NCBI GenBank assembly: GCA_036320915.1
Contig: JAXBDG010000015.1
Span: 248,001-312,000, forward strand
DNA: 64,000 nucleotides
Direction: 5' to 3'
DNA from: Linnemannia elongata
Taxonomy: Eukaryota; Mortierellomycota; Mortierellomycetes; Mortierellales; Mortierellaceae
Shown here: in pieces, positions 12,101 through 24,905 of the stretch
How the letters are laid out: the number at the start of each line of letters is the position of its first letter
How positions within the stretch are numbered: position 1 is the stretch's first letter
Notes under the pieces: generated by a model
The model's database searches: none
Told to the model about the DNA's origin: nothing
Seen by the model: only the letters and a program-made list of their open reading frames with translations
Translations under genes and position numbers: made by a program

Positions 12101-13174
12101 TTTTTCTGGTTGACTGTCATAGGATTGTTCCCAAGAGAGCCACTAGACAGAACGCGTGGACTATAATAGAGCTGAACTGACAATCTCTTCTAGCCAAACC
12201 TTGGGGATAGTCTCCATCACCATTGAAGAAAAGGTAACCCAGAATGTTGGAGAATCATCGGAGAAAAAATAACAAAAAAAAAAAAGAATGAAGCTTGGTT
12301 GTCCTCAAGGAGAAATTATTACTTTTTTTGTCCCAACGCCCTTTGCGACAGGGACCCAGATCTTTCCACTCCCTCCTTTCTTGTGTAGCGTACCCTTTCA
12401 TTTCTGAATGTCTGTCGGCGCCAAAAAGTAAGGTTTTTTTATTTTCAATGCTATGGTAAGTCGAAAACATGCATGCTGGTTGGTTCCATCGGTCGTATTG
12501 ATGTTGAAGAATGATGCGTATGTATACTGCTATCCACACAAAACAAAGACATGGGCGAAGAGCCTCGAAAATGTCTGACAGGCTCCTTTTTCTGCAGACA
12601 CACCACGACAGCCGATGTTTCTTGTTTCCAAGTGTAACAACAACAATAACAACCAGGACGGGAGCAAACACAAGTGGTGGACCAAAGTAGGAGATAAAGA
12701 GACACAAGATTGAGTGAGAGATAAAAGGAAACAAACAAAACAAATGATATGAGACGAGACTGAGGTTGGCGGGTTCATATATTTGTCTTGGTTCCTTTTC
12801 CCTTCTGTTTATGGATTAGTTTGGACATAGGGATCATTAACGGAGCGTTGTCAATTACAAAGGGAAAGGAGGGCTGTATGAAAGGAGGATGGTGTTTCGC
12901 ATCCCAAAAACTCGCAGTTACCACGAGTGGAATTGTCTCTAAACTTTGAATCCTATAAACAAACAAAGCGGTTTACTACAAGTTGCTCAATGGTCTAATC
13001 ATGATGTCTTTTTTAAGTTGTCGTCAGTATCCTTTTACTTTTTTTTGCTGGTCCGACAAGCTGACAAGACAGACAACCGACTGTTGGGGACCGCGCACAA
13101 AAGAGGGCTATGCCGACCCTTGCACTTGCAGCGCCTTCTTTTAGGCTGAACATCAGAAACGAAAGCTTGAGCTG

Positions 13175-13212
<38 letters not shown>

Positions 13213-14700
13213 ATTGCACCAAGCCCTGGCACCCTCTACTTCTCTCTTCCTCCTTTGTCGTCGTCCCTCACTTTCCTTAGCTGCAACTTTTGTTTTTGTG
13301 CTCTGAGACAAAACCCGGTGCTACTTCATATCATGTTTCTGGTTCCTGAAGAAGAGAGAAAGGCAAGCGAACCAATGAACCAACAGAAACGCATACAGTG
13401 AACCCCAACAACCCAGGTGGTAACCTCTGTACCCTCTTTTGGGCTGTTCTGAAGTCAATATCAGAGAAACTCGGCCTCGTTATCATTGGCGTTGTTTTGT
13501 GATATCCTCTTCCTCGCCCTCTTTGGCGTCTCACTCTTTTTTTTTTTTTGACCACATACACATATACACAAGAAACAAAGCAACCAACTATCATTGGCCA
13601 TACCTGCCTCCTTCCCATGTATGAACACTACCACCTTTTTTTGTACTTCTCCGCTCCGAGTGTTCACCTTCCATACCCATTGCGGGCAATCCCCTTTTCC
13701 TTTCAAAGGGTTGCGATCGTGAGTTGTAGAAAGCTTCTTCATTCCATCTAAGCATCACTAGACTCTTTTCAAATATAATCCTAGCAAAACGTTCTTCCGC
13801 TCGTAACACTCAACATTGACGTTCTGGTATACTTGACTTTTGTACCTTGCAGAGTACCCCCTATCCTTTCTTCGGATAGTGCGCTTCATGCCTTGTATAT
13901 TTAGTTCAGTCAAAGCATTCAATGAGGAGAGACATTGGTGAAGCGTAAGTAAGACCTGCTGAGAAGCCACGTCGAGAAACAACATCCTTCGCCTTCCAAC
14001 AACTTTTCGCACGGATGGGAGGGAGGAGAAGCTCTCAATGTTCTATTTCTCCGTCTTTGGTGCTTTACTTTCTCCTTCTGGGGTTCAGTGGTCGTGAGTC
14101 GTGGTGCAGTCGTGGAAATGACATGCATAGTTACGTTTCCCGCTCACTCTTCTTTTTGCTGAGTACTCTCGACGTAACCTTCTTCTCGTCTATCCTATAT
14201 TGGGCGTCCCCCCACCCCCACCCCCTTCTCCGAAGTGTGCTTGTTAATGCAGTGTCTTAGTGGGGTAGATGATGAAGTGAACAAAGAATGAAGAGAGGTG
14301 CAGCACACAGAAATAGATATGGAACAACACTCTATTGTCCTGGTTCCTGTTCTATACCCCTTATTCTGAACTTTCACTCCTGTGCCTATGCCCACGTTTT
14401 TCACATCCCGGATTGTTCACCTCTTCCATCCTACACATACAATACCTAAGCATAGACATAAGCCTAGAGTCATGCATCATGACGTTCGGCAGGAGCGACT
14501 TAGAGCCACCAGCCATCAAAAATGCTGTGTAAGGCGCCTCGCTCCAATGTTTTTGATTAGTGCTAAGTAAATCTGTCCCCCGAGGTACAACAGTCCTTTA
14601 GAGAAAGGGGGTGACAAAGAAATGTGCCGCTACGTATTTGGGCCGGCAAGAGTGCTAGGAGAATCACATTATGCGAGCGGATTGGTTTTGCAGGAAGAGC
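9101..14700. other. Gene-free stretch, first part
   Basis: I see no supportable gene. Frames longer than 60 codons are overlapping, low in complexity and lack any family motif, and I could not join them into a plausible spliced product. Notable contents are CTC and TTG trinucleotide runs (about 10380-10405 and 11080-11110), an A36 tract at 13175-13210 and a C/A-rich run (about 14204-14225). Copies of CAATTA/TAATTG are scattered through it. Confidence 0.55.
13175..13210. repeat. A36 homopolymer
   Basis: An uninterrupted run of about 36 adenines. It is not next to an open frame of retrotransposon type, so there is no evidence that it is a retroposon tail. Its length may be unreliable in the assembly. 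Confidence 0.9.
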
Positions 14701-14725
14701 AAGAAATAGAGAAGGATAGGTCGTT

Positions 14726-15171
14726 TGTTCAATTATGAAAAGGTTTTCATTCGTTCAGCCCTTGGGATGATACCCAAATGACGGCACCCCTCACCCCACT
14801 CCTTTTGTACGGTATTTGTCCATTGCATGTTCAATTACAAGAACCGCCTCTGTTGCGCTCCAAAGAATTAAAATGCGATCCGAGTCGCATTGGTCCAGCA
14901 TGCGTTCAGTTAGAAAAGGGAGTGTTGTTTTTTATCTTTCGCAGAATGACGATGGCAGGTCGTAGATTGGCGCGCATGTTCAATTACAAAAAAAAAATCT
15001 CTTCCTTGACCAAATGATCGGAGGAGATTGGTGCAAGATCTGGGATAAAAAAAACTTGCGCTAAATGACGATGAGTACCCGCTGTGTGGATCGTCTCTAG
15101 TACCACGTTTGTTCAATTACGAAAGCGAGAAAGAAACTTTCATTGGAGTAGCGTATGTTCAATTACGAAAA
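14726..15171 (+). repeat. Cluster of six TGTTCAATTAC-type motifs
   Basis: Six same-strand copies of a G-TTCA-(A/G)-TTA-(C/T/G)-(A/G)AAA type motif start near 14726, 14827, 14902, 14977, 15110 and 15156. The middle three are about 75 bp apart. Two neighbouring spacers also share AATGACGATG (about 14945 and 15066). The pattern fits either an old degenerate tandem repeat or a homotypic cluster of binding sites. The core TAATTG is the kind of sequence bound by homeodomain proteins, but that link is only inference. Confidence 0.6.
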
Positions 15172-18100
15172 GAATATCCATTAATGAAAGCATAATCACA
15201 CGAAGGTGTTCCCCGCGGGCAACCAGCAGGCGAAAAACAGAAGTGAAAAAAATGACTAGCCCATAAGAAGTATGGATAAAAGGAAGGAAGTAGCAAACGT
15301 GGCCAATGGTAGCTGACCACTTAACCAAGAATGGACTCCTTATCCATGAGTGAGTGTTTACAATTTCTCTTTGTGCAAGCTTACTTTCTGTTCAGTCATT
15401 TAGAAAAAGGAGAGAAGAGAAAAAAATAGGCATCCAATCAGGATGCCAGCTTATCACTCCTCCCTATTTTTTCTTTCTTCTGAGAAACCTTCCATTCAAC
15501 CTTGAAGATTTGGGGTGTGTGTGCATTAGAAACGACAGACAAAGAAAAAACGAGGGCGCTCGGTTGTTTATTAAGGGAAGCGTACCAGGTGGTGGTGATG
15601 TCGATGACGGAATCCGATACGCAGGAGAGAGGGTAGTGATCGCTTTAAGAAAATGGGGAGAGAAGGGGGAACGATATATGATTCGACAGCGGAAAAAAAA
15701 CCATCAACAATGTAAAGGAGGAGGGATGAGAGGAAGATCCTCGGATGACGATGGATTTGATGATGATGGTGGTGATCAATGTCAACAATTAGGAATAAGG
15801 GATTCGCCCTTTTTAACTGTCTCTTTGATGGGAATATCAAGATTGGATATATATACACATGCATGTAGACAGACATGGACTTATAGCATTGGAGGCATAA
15901 GGATGTGTGAATGTAACTCTTGCATAAGAAACAGAGAAAGAGCGAGGGAGGGAGGAACTGTCCTGTCAACTTGAACGGAACTATCATCCTTTCCTATCTA
16001 CTCCTCTGCAACTAAGAATACCCAGTTGAATTAAGCTGAGGCTACGACCAAAGATCATCATTGCCTTCCGAGCTCTCTTTTCTCTCTTCCTGCAAAATTC
16101 TTTTATTTGTTGAAACGATAGTGGCGAGAGGGAGGGAGGCGCGCTTGGTTCAACGTTTTGTTCGGCACCCACATTTACCAACATCTTTGAAACAAGGAAG
16201 GGCAACAATGATAAAATAGAAAACCAAAGCCCGCACATAGCGACAGTCTTCCTACCCCACCTTTTCTTTTTTACACTTCATTTCTTCTATTGTCAACTCT
16301 CCCGTTATCACACTGCTACAGAGAGGCAGTTGCCTACGGTCATCCTCATCGTCATCCTGTCCTAACAAAATGAAGATAAGAACGTACAAGGGAATGAAAG
16401 AAATGGATGAAGAGGTGAATAGGCGATAGGAAGATGATGGTGCAGAGTGTACTCCTTTTCTGCCACTGTACTACGGAAGCATTTACCATCATCCCCTTCA
16501 CCGGCGGAGATGTAGGCTAATTATTTTCGTATCAAAGGATCAAGGCCCAAGGGGGTACCGTTACAGACCCACAAACGCTCTTAGGGAAGTCAAAGAAGAA
16601 GAAAGTAAATGATAATCTCCAGTCAAACATCGCCCGCTCCAATTTTCTCCAACCGCCTCTGTTTTTCATGCATTTTTCGCAAGGAGTTGTGTTCATCACC
16701 TAGTAAGGAGGTCAAAAATAATAAAGTGAAGAGGCGGTAGGACTGCACGCAAGTTCAATTGGTGACAACAATTACTTCACTACTGACACGACTGACGCAA
16801 CAGCTCCAAAACTTTGCAAGTCAGGGTCAGAGGGATTGAAAGGGGAATAGGTAAACGAACGGAGGCGGCATAGGGGTAGATAACGATTCTATATCTAGAG
16901 GAGGACGAAGAAGGCGTAACCTACAGACAGAAAACAAAACGCGTGCAATGATGGGTCCTTACTCGGGTGAGAGGTCTGGAACCCTTCATCGAAAAGAGAA
17001 CAGGTTGCGTTCATCCATTCGACAAGCAGGTGTACAGTTCATGAAAAACGACTAGAGTAAAGTACTTCTTTACTCTCACTGTGCTTGGTACTTGGCTCCT
17101 CCAATAAGGACGATCATGGACCTTCTGAACATGTTTCTCGCTGTACATCACTTTCTTTACCTCCATTTCATTTAGCGTTTGAACACATAGAGAGCAAAGA
17201 ACCCAAAAAATGCGTCCTTTCGAGTGAAATCGATTTGTGGGGTATCGTTACAGTCTGTGAACCCGTCATCACGGTATCTCGTTTCACATTTTTTTGGGTT
17301 CTGAAAGAATCGGAAGGTAGAACAGTAGGTTTTTGTTTACTTCAAGTAGCGGAACGCCTCTCAACCTTGACTCCGTACCCTTCTTTTTTCCTAGGTTATT
17401 TGAACTAATAGCAGCACGCCCATGACTTTCAGTGTCTAAATACATGTAATTTTGCAAGAATATGGTAGCGTTGGAGCCTTAGCTTATGACCAACGCATAG
17501 AATGAACGAAGAATACATAAGAGTTACTCTTGAGAGTGACCAAGATAAAGAGGAGAACTATTAGGAGAAAAAATACGCGAAATAAAGCGGCCGAGCATAT
17601 ACTACTAGAGGCATACGCTTCAGTGGGTGGGAGGAACAAAACGAGAAGGAAATAGACCTATATCCGCCTCCTTGATGATATTTGACGATGACTGGGACAA
17701 AAAAAAAGAGGATAATCACCTCTCCTTGCATTTTCTCATCTATCGAACAGCACGCATGTACGATTCTAGACCCATAGAGCACAAATGCAGGGTTGCACTG
17801 GAGTGAGCAAAAGGATTAATAAAAGACACGCATCTCACTTAGACTGCATGGTACCAACTCGTACTAATGACGAACCCTCTAATAGTTACCATCCAGGTTC
17901 GGACCATCTGCTGCCTAAAAGACGTAGCCCAAGAGAGCCAGAACGCAAATGCTAGGGTTCTTTCCATGGTTACCGTAAGCAAAAGAATGTACGCCGCTGA
18001 GCGAGCGAGAAAATGGCGCTAAGAAAAATGATATGAATAGCCTTTGTTCCTCGTGAAGGAGAATTCTCGAGGTCCGACTGGGCTAAATGGGTATGTAAAG

Positions 18101-21100
18101 GTGCAGTACGTACCTTTGACCCCATTTTTAATCTCTCTCTATCTAGCGAGCGTGGTGGGTGAATGGGTTAGTTACGAATAAGAAAAGTATGTACTTCTCC
18201 TCGCCCCACACCCTTTCTTTTTTTGCCGCCTTTAACTTTCTCTGTTCTTTCAGAGTAAACGTCTCCAAACAAGGAAGGCAACCAACCTCATCAACAAAAA
18301 TAAAATATAGGACCAAAAATAATCCCTACGACCTAGATACCACTCTTGCTTTCAATTTTATTCCTTTCACACTACTCTCTATCCTTCACGCCGTCTTTTC
18401 TATCCTTCCTCTCCTTCCCCAACTACGTACCCGAGTCTTAAGACTCGCAACAGCACAACAAACAGCCCTCAGGCACTGTGTGTTTTGAAGTCAATGTAAA
18501 ACTCCAAAGACACGGCCAGAAGAACAACGTGTTAAACTTTATTTACCTTTCCTCCGGGGCGACAGGAGACTAAGAACAGCGAGAGCAGGTCCAGAAGTAA
18601 GAGCTCGATGCTATGAACGAGATATAGAAAGATAGGATATGTATGCGCCTCTAGTCAGGTCCATTTCCGGATGAAAATAACTTTTCTCGGTGGGGGTTCA
18701 TTCAAGGTTCATTTTGAAATTGAGTAAACCCACTTTGCGCCAAAACGATAGGAGGCAAGCGCGAGAAGGGAGAGAGCAAGAAAGGCGAGAAAAGGCGAGT
18801 GAGCGAACAACAGAGAACTGAAAAAAAGGGTTTGTGGTCGTATGCACTGTTTGTTTTCTGCGCTTCTTGTTTTTCCTTACTCTTTTCTTTCCGCATTCTG
18901 CGAAATGAAAACAAATCAAAACGGCTCATGCACGTTGCGCGCAAAGGGGAAAGAAAGGGGATCCGCGAACACGAAGGAATGGTCACCCTCATAGTTTCTG
19001 TCATGTCGTGTGGGTGTTGAGATGAGAGCATTCCGTTCAGCTGGGCAAACACGCAGAATTAAAAATAAACAAGCGACAATAAAAAGCCCTTTGGAACCAT
19101 GTTCTCCAGGGGGGTCATGAGGGAGGGAGGGGTTACAATGACTGTTGTATGTATGTATGTATGCACCTGAATTATGAGTTTTTCATCCATGGATCGTCGG
19201 AGGGAATGAGAGCGAAAGTGGAGTTAGCGAGAGGGAAGTGAGCTGTGGATTAAAGGGGGCGGCCGTGGTGTACCCTACAAGGTGTATGTTTACAGTTGAG
19301 GGGAGGAGGGAGAGATAATAAAAATAATGTCTCTCCCTTTACCGTCATCATCTTCATCATCATCATCGTTTCCAACCTTCTTTGCTCGGATGGCCCGTGG
19401 TGAGTGGACACTCCTTCGTTCTGTTTTTGTCGCTATAAAAGAAGTGTAAACAAAGGGATAAGAAGGGTGGTGGTGTCTTCTTTTTTCTTCGCTGGGCTCT
19501 CGAATATGTTGTCTGGTTGTCTTGTATAGGGGTTCTGTTGTTCTTCGTCGAGGGTGAGGTACCTGTAAAAAAAAAATAAAAAAATATTGAGTGAATGTCT
19601 CAGTCAAGAACCGTAACGGCCACCCAGGACGTCTCTGGCACCAAGTCATATCTCATCAATTCCCTAACTGCATCAGGTACTCTTGTTCAATAAGAAAAAA
19701 CAGGCCCGGTCCAGACCCTTTGTTATTGAATACTTCTGATACATATAGTTGACAAGAACCTATTTTATGACAACAAGGAGGCGACCGTTAATTGGCGACC
19801 AGGTGTGTTTCGATTAAGAGGTAGCCATGGGTAGCCAGTTCTTTTTTCTATCCTGGTATTTCTCTCACAGAAAAGAACGTCCTTGTGATCCCAGCGCGAA
19901 GGAGAAGGCGCTTTGTATCCCTCAACCTCAAGATTTAGAGTCATCTCGTTTGTACATTGCGGGCGGATCTCTAAGAATCATCTCCATCTCTGACTCGTAC
20001 TCGACTCGAGTCTAACGAACGCTCGAAAAGAACAACCTGGGGACCTCCGTAATTGGCCAAGCGCATTCCTACGCTCACACTCACACTTACTCATAACCTT
20101 TCGTACAACACATTGTGTCTTCCATGCCCAAGTCACTCAACCACCGGCAGGGCCATCGATCCGTGAACTAACAAACATTGAGCCAACAATAAAAAGAGGG
20201 TCAGTGATGGTCTCTAACCACCGTGGTTGTTTCTTCTACTTTGTTTGTTTGGTGCAACATGAGGTTAGACATTGCGATCTCACCTTGCCCTACAGTTCGG
20301 TGCCAAACATGTCGGTTTCGAGTTCTCCAGGCTGATCAGTAGAGACATAAGAGAAACTCAAGCTCGCTCTAATAGCTACTAGCTTACCACCAGCACTAAG
20401 TACCCATCATCATCATCCTGATCGACGTAACAACCCTCGTGCGCCTGAGTTGACTAGTTTTTCAGAGACTCAGATAAAGGAGAGCGCACATTACGGAAGA
20501 ACCTTCAGAATATAGAGCTACTTGCCCCCCTTTACATTCCCCCTGTGTAGCGTTGTTGTCCCTCGTTGCTCACACTAATTCGTCCAGAAATAATAGTACA
20601 TCCCCTGGCAGCGAAGTAGGAGAGGTATGCATCTGTGCACCAATTTTCCGCTTTTTTTTTTCCCTTCTTCACTCTGAAGGTGCCGCCTGGCCGGAGCATA
20701 AAAACAATCATATCCATGACGCAGCACCACCCTTTCTTTGCATGAACTCCTCCAGTTTTATCCTTCTTCCTCAGCCGAGCTGAAATATAGCCCATTGATA
20801 TCTTCGTTCACACGCATACACAACGTCAGTCCCTCAGCCCGACTCCCTACCCGACTCCATGTCCGGCGAAAATTCCACTTTTTTTAATCTCATTACCTAA
20901 TTGCCTCTGGCGCCAGAAGCGACCAACCTGTGAACGTTACTGTGGCCTCGACGTTTAATCGTCGTCGTTCAGCATCGTGCAATAAACGGACTGTAGAATA
21001 ACACCCAAAAAAAAAGTCTTCTAGACATACTCGTACAATCGTACATTGGTTGGATTGGTTTCTTTGATCCTTCTCTTGATCCGCTTTTGGGTGTACCTGT

Positions 21101-23860
21101 AATGTCTCTTCATCCTATTGCTCTAAGGGTGTCTCTGACCCATTTTTTTTACACAAAGCAGATATATAAATTGACCCACTTTCCATTTTCTTCAATACAT
21201 TTTTTTTCTCTTTCTCATTTGACGATGGGGTTGGAGGGAAGGGTTCAAGGAAGAACTTTGAGTAATGGTAAATGAAAGCGGACAGATGAAATAAAGAAGT
21301 ACGACCTTCAACCCGTGAACTATGCTATGAAAGTGAGGGATAAGAAGAAGAAGCGACATAGAGAAATTTAGCGACGAGACAATGGGTGTTTGAAACCCTA
21401 ATCTTCTCTGTTCCTCTCCCTCTCGTTATCCCTTCGTTCTCTTTCTTTGTTCGGAGTAAACGATGGGTTCTATTATTCCTTGTTCTCTATCCAAACATGG
21501 GGGTGAAGAGGGTGGGAGGTGAATGGATGGGGAGAGCACTAAAGAGCGTGTTTGGATGAATGCCTACGAGCTAAAAAAAAACAAAGTGCCACTAACTCGT
21601 GGGGCACATAAAAAAGTGAGAGCTCACACGTTGTGGACAGGAACTAGCAAACCCTCGGTTTATTATTTTCCTTTTGGCAACAAAAAGGCATAGTGAAGAC
21701 ACCCAATTGGATAAAAATCGACGAAATGTAAAAGAGAACAATACCAAAGGGCTTGCTCTGTTTTTTGTGTGTGCATTTACGAAGAGGGATGTACTTCTTC
21801 TGATCTATGACGCGGGTTTAGAAAACAAAAAGGCAGCAAAACAAAGCAACAGAAACAAGGAACGGACAATGGGCGGATATACTCTTGTTCTTCAACATGT
21901 TTCCCTCCATTTCTCTAAAGGCAAAGGCAAATCCTAACGGTTATCCGTTGTGTTCAACAGGGCCGTTTGGGGAGGGGGGTTTTGTTGCTTGAAAAGGATA
22001 AATAACTTGTACTCTTTGTCCTCGTCAATTATGCTTGTTTGTGCCTTTGTGTTTTTTGGGCGGGGAGTTGATTGAAAGTCGAGAAGCTCGGAGTGCGAAA
22101 AAGCGAGGTACGAGAGGGAGTGAGGAAAAATGATGAAAAAAGGTGGCCTAAAACGCGAAAAAGAAGGGGGTTGGAAGGAAGGAAGGAAGGAGACAAAGAG
22201 AACGAACGGTCAGTATGTGAAGATCCAGTCGTCAACTGTGGAATTCAGGTATGCTGTCGTTATTGTTTTTGTTTGATTGTGTTATTAGTAGTGGTCCTTG
22301 TTGAGTTGCATTTCTAGATTTGTTGGAATGGGCTGCATAGTTGTTTGGGTGGTTGGATGTGCATCAATTGATACGAGAAAGTACAAACACCTGTCTATCT
22401 GTTTTGTTTGTGATGCAGCTGTAGCCTCAAAGGCACCACCTATAATGCAAATGCACAAACCAAGATGGATGGATGGGATTGATGGACTAATGCATGGCGC
22501 ATGGGCGTAGAGTAGCATAACGAGAGGATGGGAGGGGCCAACAACAACCAACAAATAAGCAAGCAAAAGGCAACGAACGAACGAACCAACCAGCCAACAG
22601 CATACAAACAAGCGGCGGACATGCAAGCACAAAAAACACAGGCAGCAAAGGAGAGAGATCTCATGGAAGGGAAGAAGCACGCCACAAGGTAGGTACATCC
22701 GACCCTCTGTTAATGCATATGTCATGGAACCACTATCCGATAAGTGACCCCGGTCAATTAGAGATACAACATTCCTCCCCGGAGAGATGGAACTCAGTCG
22801 GGTGCTCAGTACCCAATTGCACATACCTCAGCCCCTTTGCTTTTTTTTTTTTTTTTTTGCCTTTGTTTGCCTTTTCGCTGCTCATTCCCTTCACTCTCTG
22901 TGCCTTTTTGTTTGTTTGTTTGATGCTCATTCCTCCCTGCTTTGTTTTTCTCATGCAAAAAAAATCGGCTACGGCGCAACAACAACCCCCTTCTTTCCCT
23001 CCTTTTTTTTTTCTACCTTTTCCTCCCTTCTATGCGTTTTCCCTCCAACTTTTTTGTCTGCTAATGTCCGAACGGACATACCAACGACCAAACAAACAAC
23101 GACAGGCCACAATTATCTGCACCATCGGGCGATTTTTCACACATCGACACGATCCATGCCATATCCTCCCTTTGCTTGTTCCTTAATCCAATTACTCACC
23201 ACGTTGGCCCCTAAAAACTTTATCGCCCCTGGCGATTCCTGCAAAAAAAAAAACCAAACCTTCATCGCGTTTGACAACCAAACCCCTGCTTGATCCCGCT
23301 CTTTTTTCTTAGCTTGATTCTCTCTTCCGCCCTTCGGCTCTTAAAGTCACGTATGCCTTGTCGCAGAACCAACGCACACGCCTCGTCCGAACTTGCAGAG
23401 GAAAAAGGACCGCTCTTTAGCTGTGTTGTGTTTACTTACTCTTTTCTGCCTACTTGCACTTCTGCCTTTCTGTCAACCACCCTTCTAACCTGCCACCTAC
23501 CGCCTTCACACCTTCTGTCTTTCTTTTGCTGCAAGGTAGTCGCTCAAACACATAGTTAATGAGTCTCAAACACCCACAAACCACGTAGGAACAAAAAAAA
23601 CAACAGTGAGAGACACGTTCTGAAAGTAGAAAGAAATAGGGCCTGCATATGTTTGATCGCTGCTGCCTTGCAACAACTTCAATTGGGTGCTGTACTCCCA
23701 TCCGTACACTGCTCCCCTGTTCTTGAGTCTCGTCTTTTGTTGTGTTCTTTTTTTTTTGTTTCTAGTTCATTGATCTGGGGTTCTTGCATATCTGGAAGTG
23801 GTCTTTACGTTGGGGTGTAACACCTTGGAAGGATAACGGTTGCTGTTGTTGACACGTCGA
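15172..23860. other. Gene-free stretch, second part
   Basis: No gene could be supported. The sequence is of mixed composition, with short purine or pyrimidine blocks, a GTAT microsatellite (about 19147-19163), an ATC/TCA run (about 19345-19372), a GGAA run (about 22172-22191) and a T18 tract at 22841-22858. Frames reach 170-200 codons in places (for example 15354-15974 and 22285-22824) but are low-complexity or overlap one another on both strands without motifs. Confidence 0.55.
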
Positions 23861-23861
23861 T

Positions 23862-24905
23862 ACGACCCCTCTTTCCATGCCTTGTTTCTTCGTTGATGCC
23901 TTTTCTCCTCTTTCTCTCTCTCTCGTTCTCACTTCAAACGGACTATGGGCTATGAAGGGGAAGCAATATATGCAATTGACAACATGGACATTGGAAGAGG
24001 AGGAGTGTGGCGTACTGGTATGGTGTCGGAGGATTGATTGCCCATTTCCACTCGACATGACCCCCCTGCCTGTCCTGCCTTGTTTCTTGTCATCACCTCC
24101 TTTCGCTCTCTCTGTAACCTCAAACAGGCTATCAGGGCGAAGTAAATATCACTAATTGACGTTGACATGGCGTGAAAGGGAGGACGAAGGATTATATCAT
24201 GCATACGACAGAGGATTGATTTTGCCTGTTTCTGCTCAATACAACCCCTCTGCTGTGCCTTGTTCTTTTACTGCTTCATTTCCATTCTCTCTATATTCAT
24301 CTATCTTCTAACAAGAGGTCCGAGGCTATGAAGGAGAAGTGATATTGACAATAAACATGATACGACCTAACATCGCTGATGGCGAAGGAGGGAGGAGGAT
24401 GATGTTGTGACCTATCAAGACGCAGAAGGATGGAATTTCCTGACGTTGAATAACATGAATTTGACTCCCCCCCCCTGGGATGCCTTATGTTTTTTTTATC
24501 GCTTCATTTCCTTCTCTCTCATTTCTCTTTGTTTCCAAACGACATCTGTGGTTGATAAAGGGGAGAGAGGTAATCTCCGTAATCGATTACATGGCCATGG
24601 AAGAGTGAGAGAAGTAGTGGAGTATGATATGAAGTATGTCATATAGATGAAGGAGGACTGATAACCCACCACTCGACGCGACCCCCCCCCCCCCCCCCCC
24701 CCCCCCCCTGTCCTGTCATGTCCTATGCCTTGTCTTCTTTCCTTCCGTTTCCCTTTCTCTCTCTCTCTCTTCTTCCCTCCATTTCCCGCTCTGACTATTC
24801 TCAAACATAAAAAAGTCCGGGGTAAGAAGGAAACAGAAATAAAATTTGTAATTGCGTTAAGTACTGCACATCGGACAATGGATAGTGACATGGTAGGGCG
24901 AGAGG
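23862..24905. repeat. Degenerate tandem array of about 200-bp units (five copies)
   Basis: Five successive units share the same order of elements: a C-rich run ending in a GCCTTGTTTCTT-like anchor (near 23879, 24077, 24257, 24482 and 24727), a CT-rich tract, a GGCTATGAAGGGGAAG-like block (near 23947, 24127, 24322, 24547 and 24818), then CAATTGACAACATGGACATG-like sequence and a GGAGGATTGATT-like end. Spacing of about 180-245 bp and clear divergence indicate an old array with indels. I see no coding frame shared by the units. Expansion of the C run in unit five produced a C27 tract. Confidence 0.65.
24682..24708. repeat. C27 homopolymer
   Basis: An uninterrupted run of about 27 cytosines at the position where the other units of the surrounding array carry only 4-9 C. 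Long poly-C is unusual next to the A/T homopolymers that dominate this window. Confidence 0.9.

Noticed and set aside
12970..13060. tRNA-like A-box (GCTCAATGGTCTAAT)
   Set aside because: No B-box or T-arm follows within the length of a tRNA.
15354..15974. 206-codon open frame in the gene-free region
   Set aside because: The composition is irregular, the opposite strand also has a long frame, no motif or upstream leader is seen, and no splice partner improves it.
22285..22824. 179-codon minus-strand frame with hydrophobic Cys/Leu-rich stretches
   Set aside because: It overlaps other frames on both strands, looks like translated T/G-rich non-coding DNA and lacks recognisable domains.
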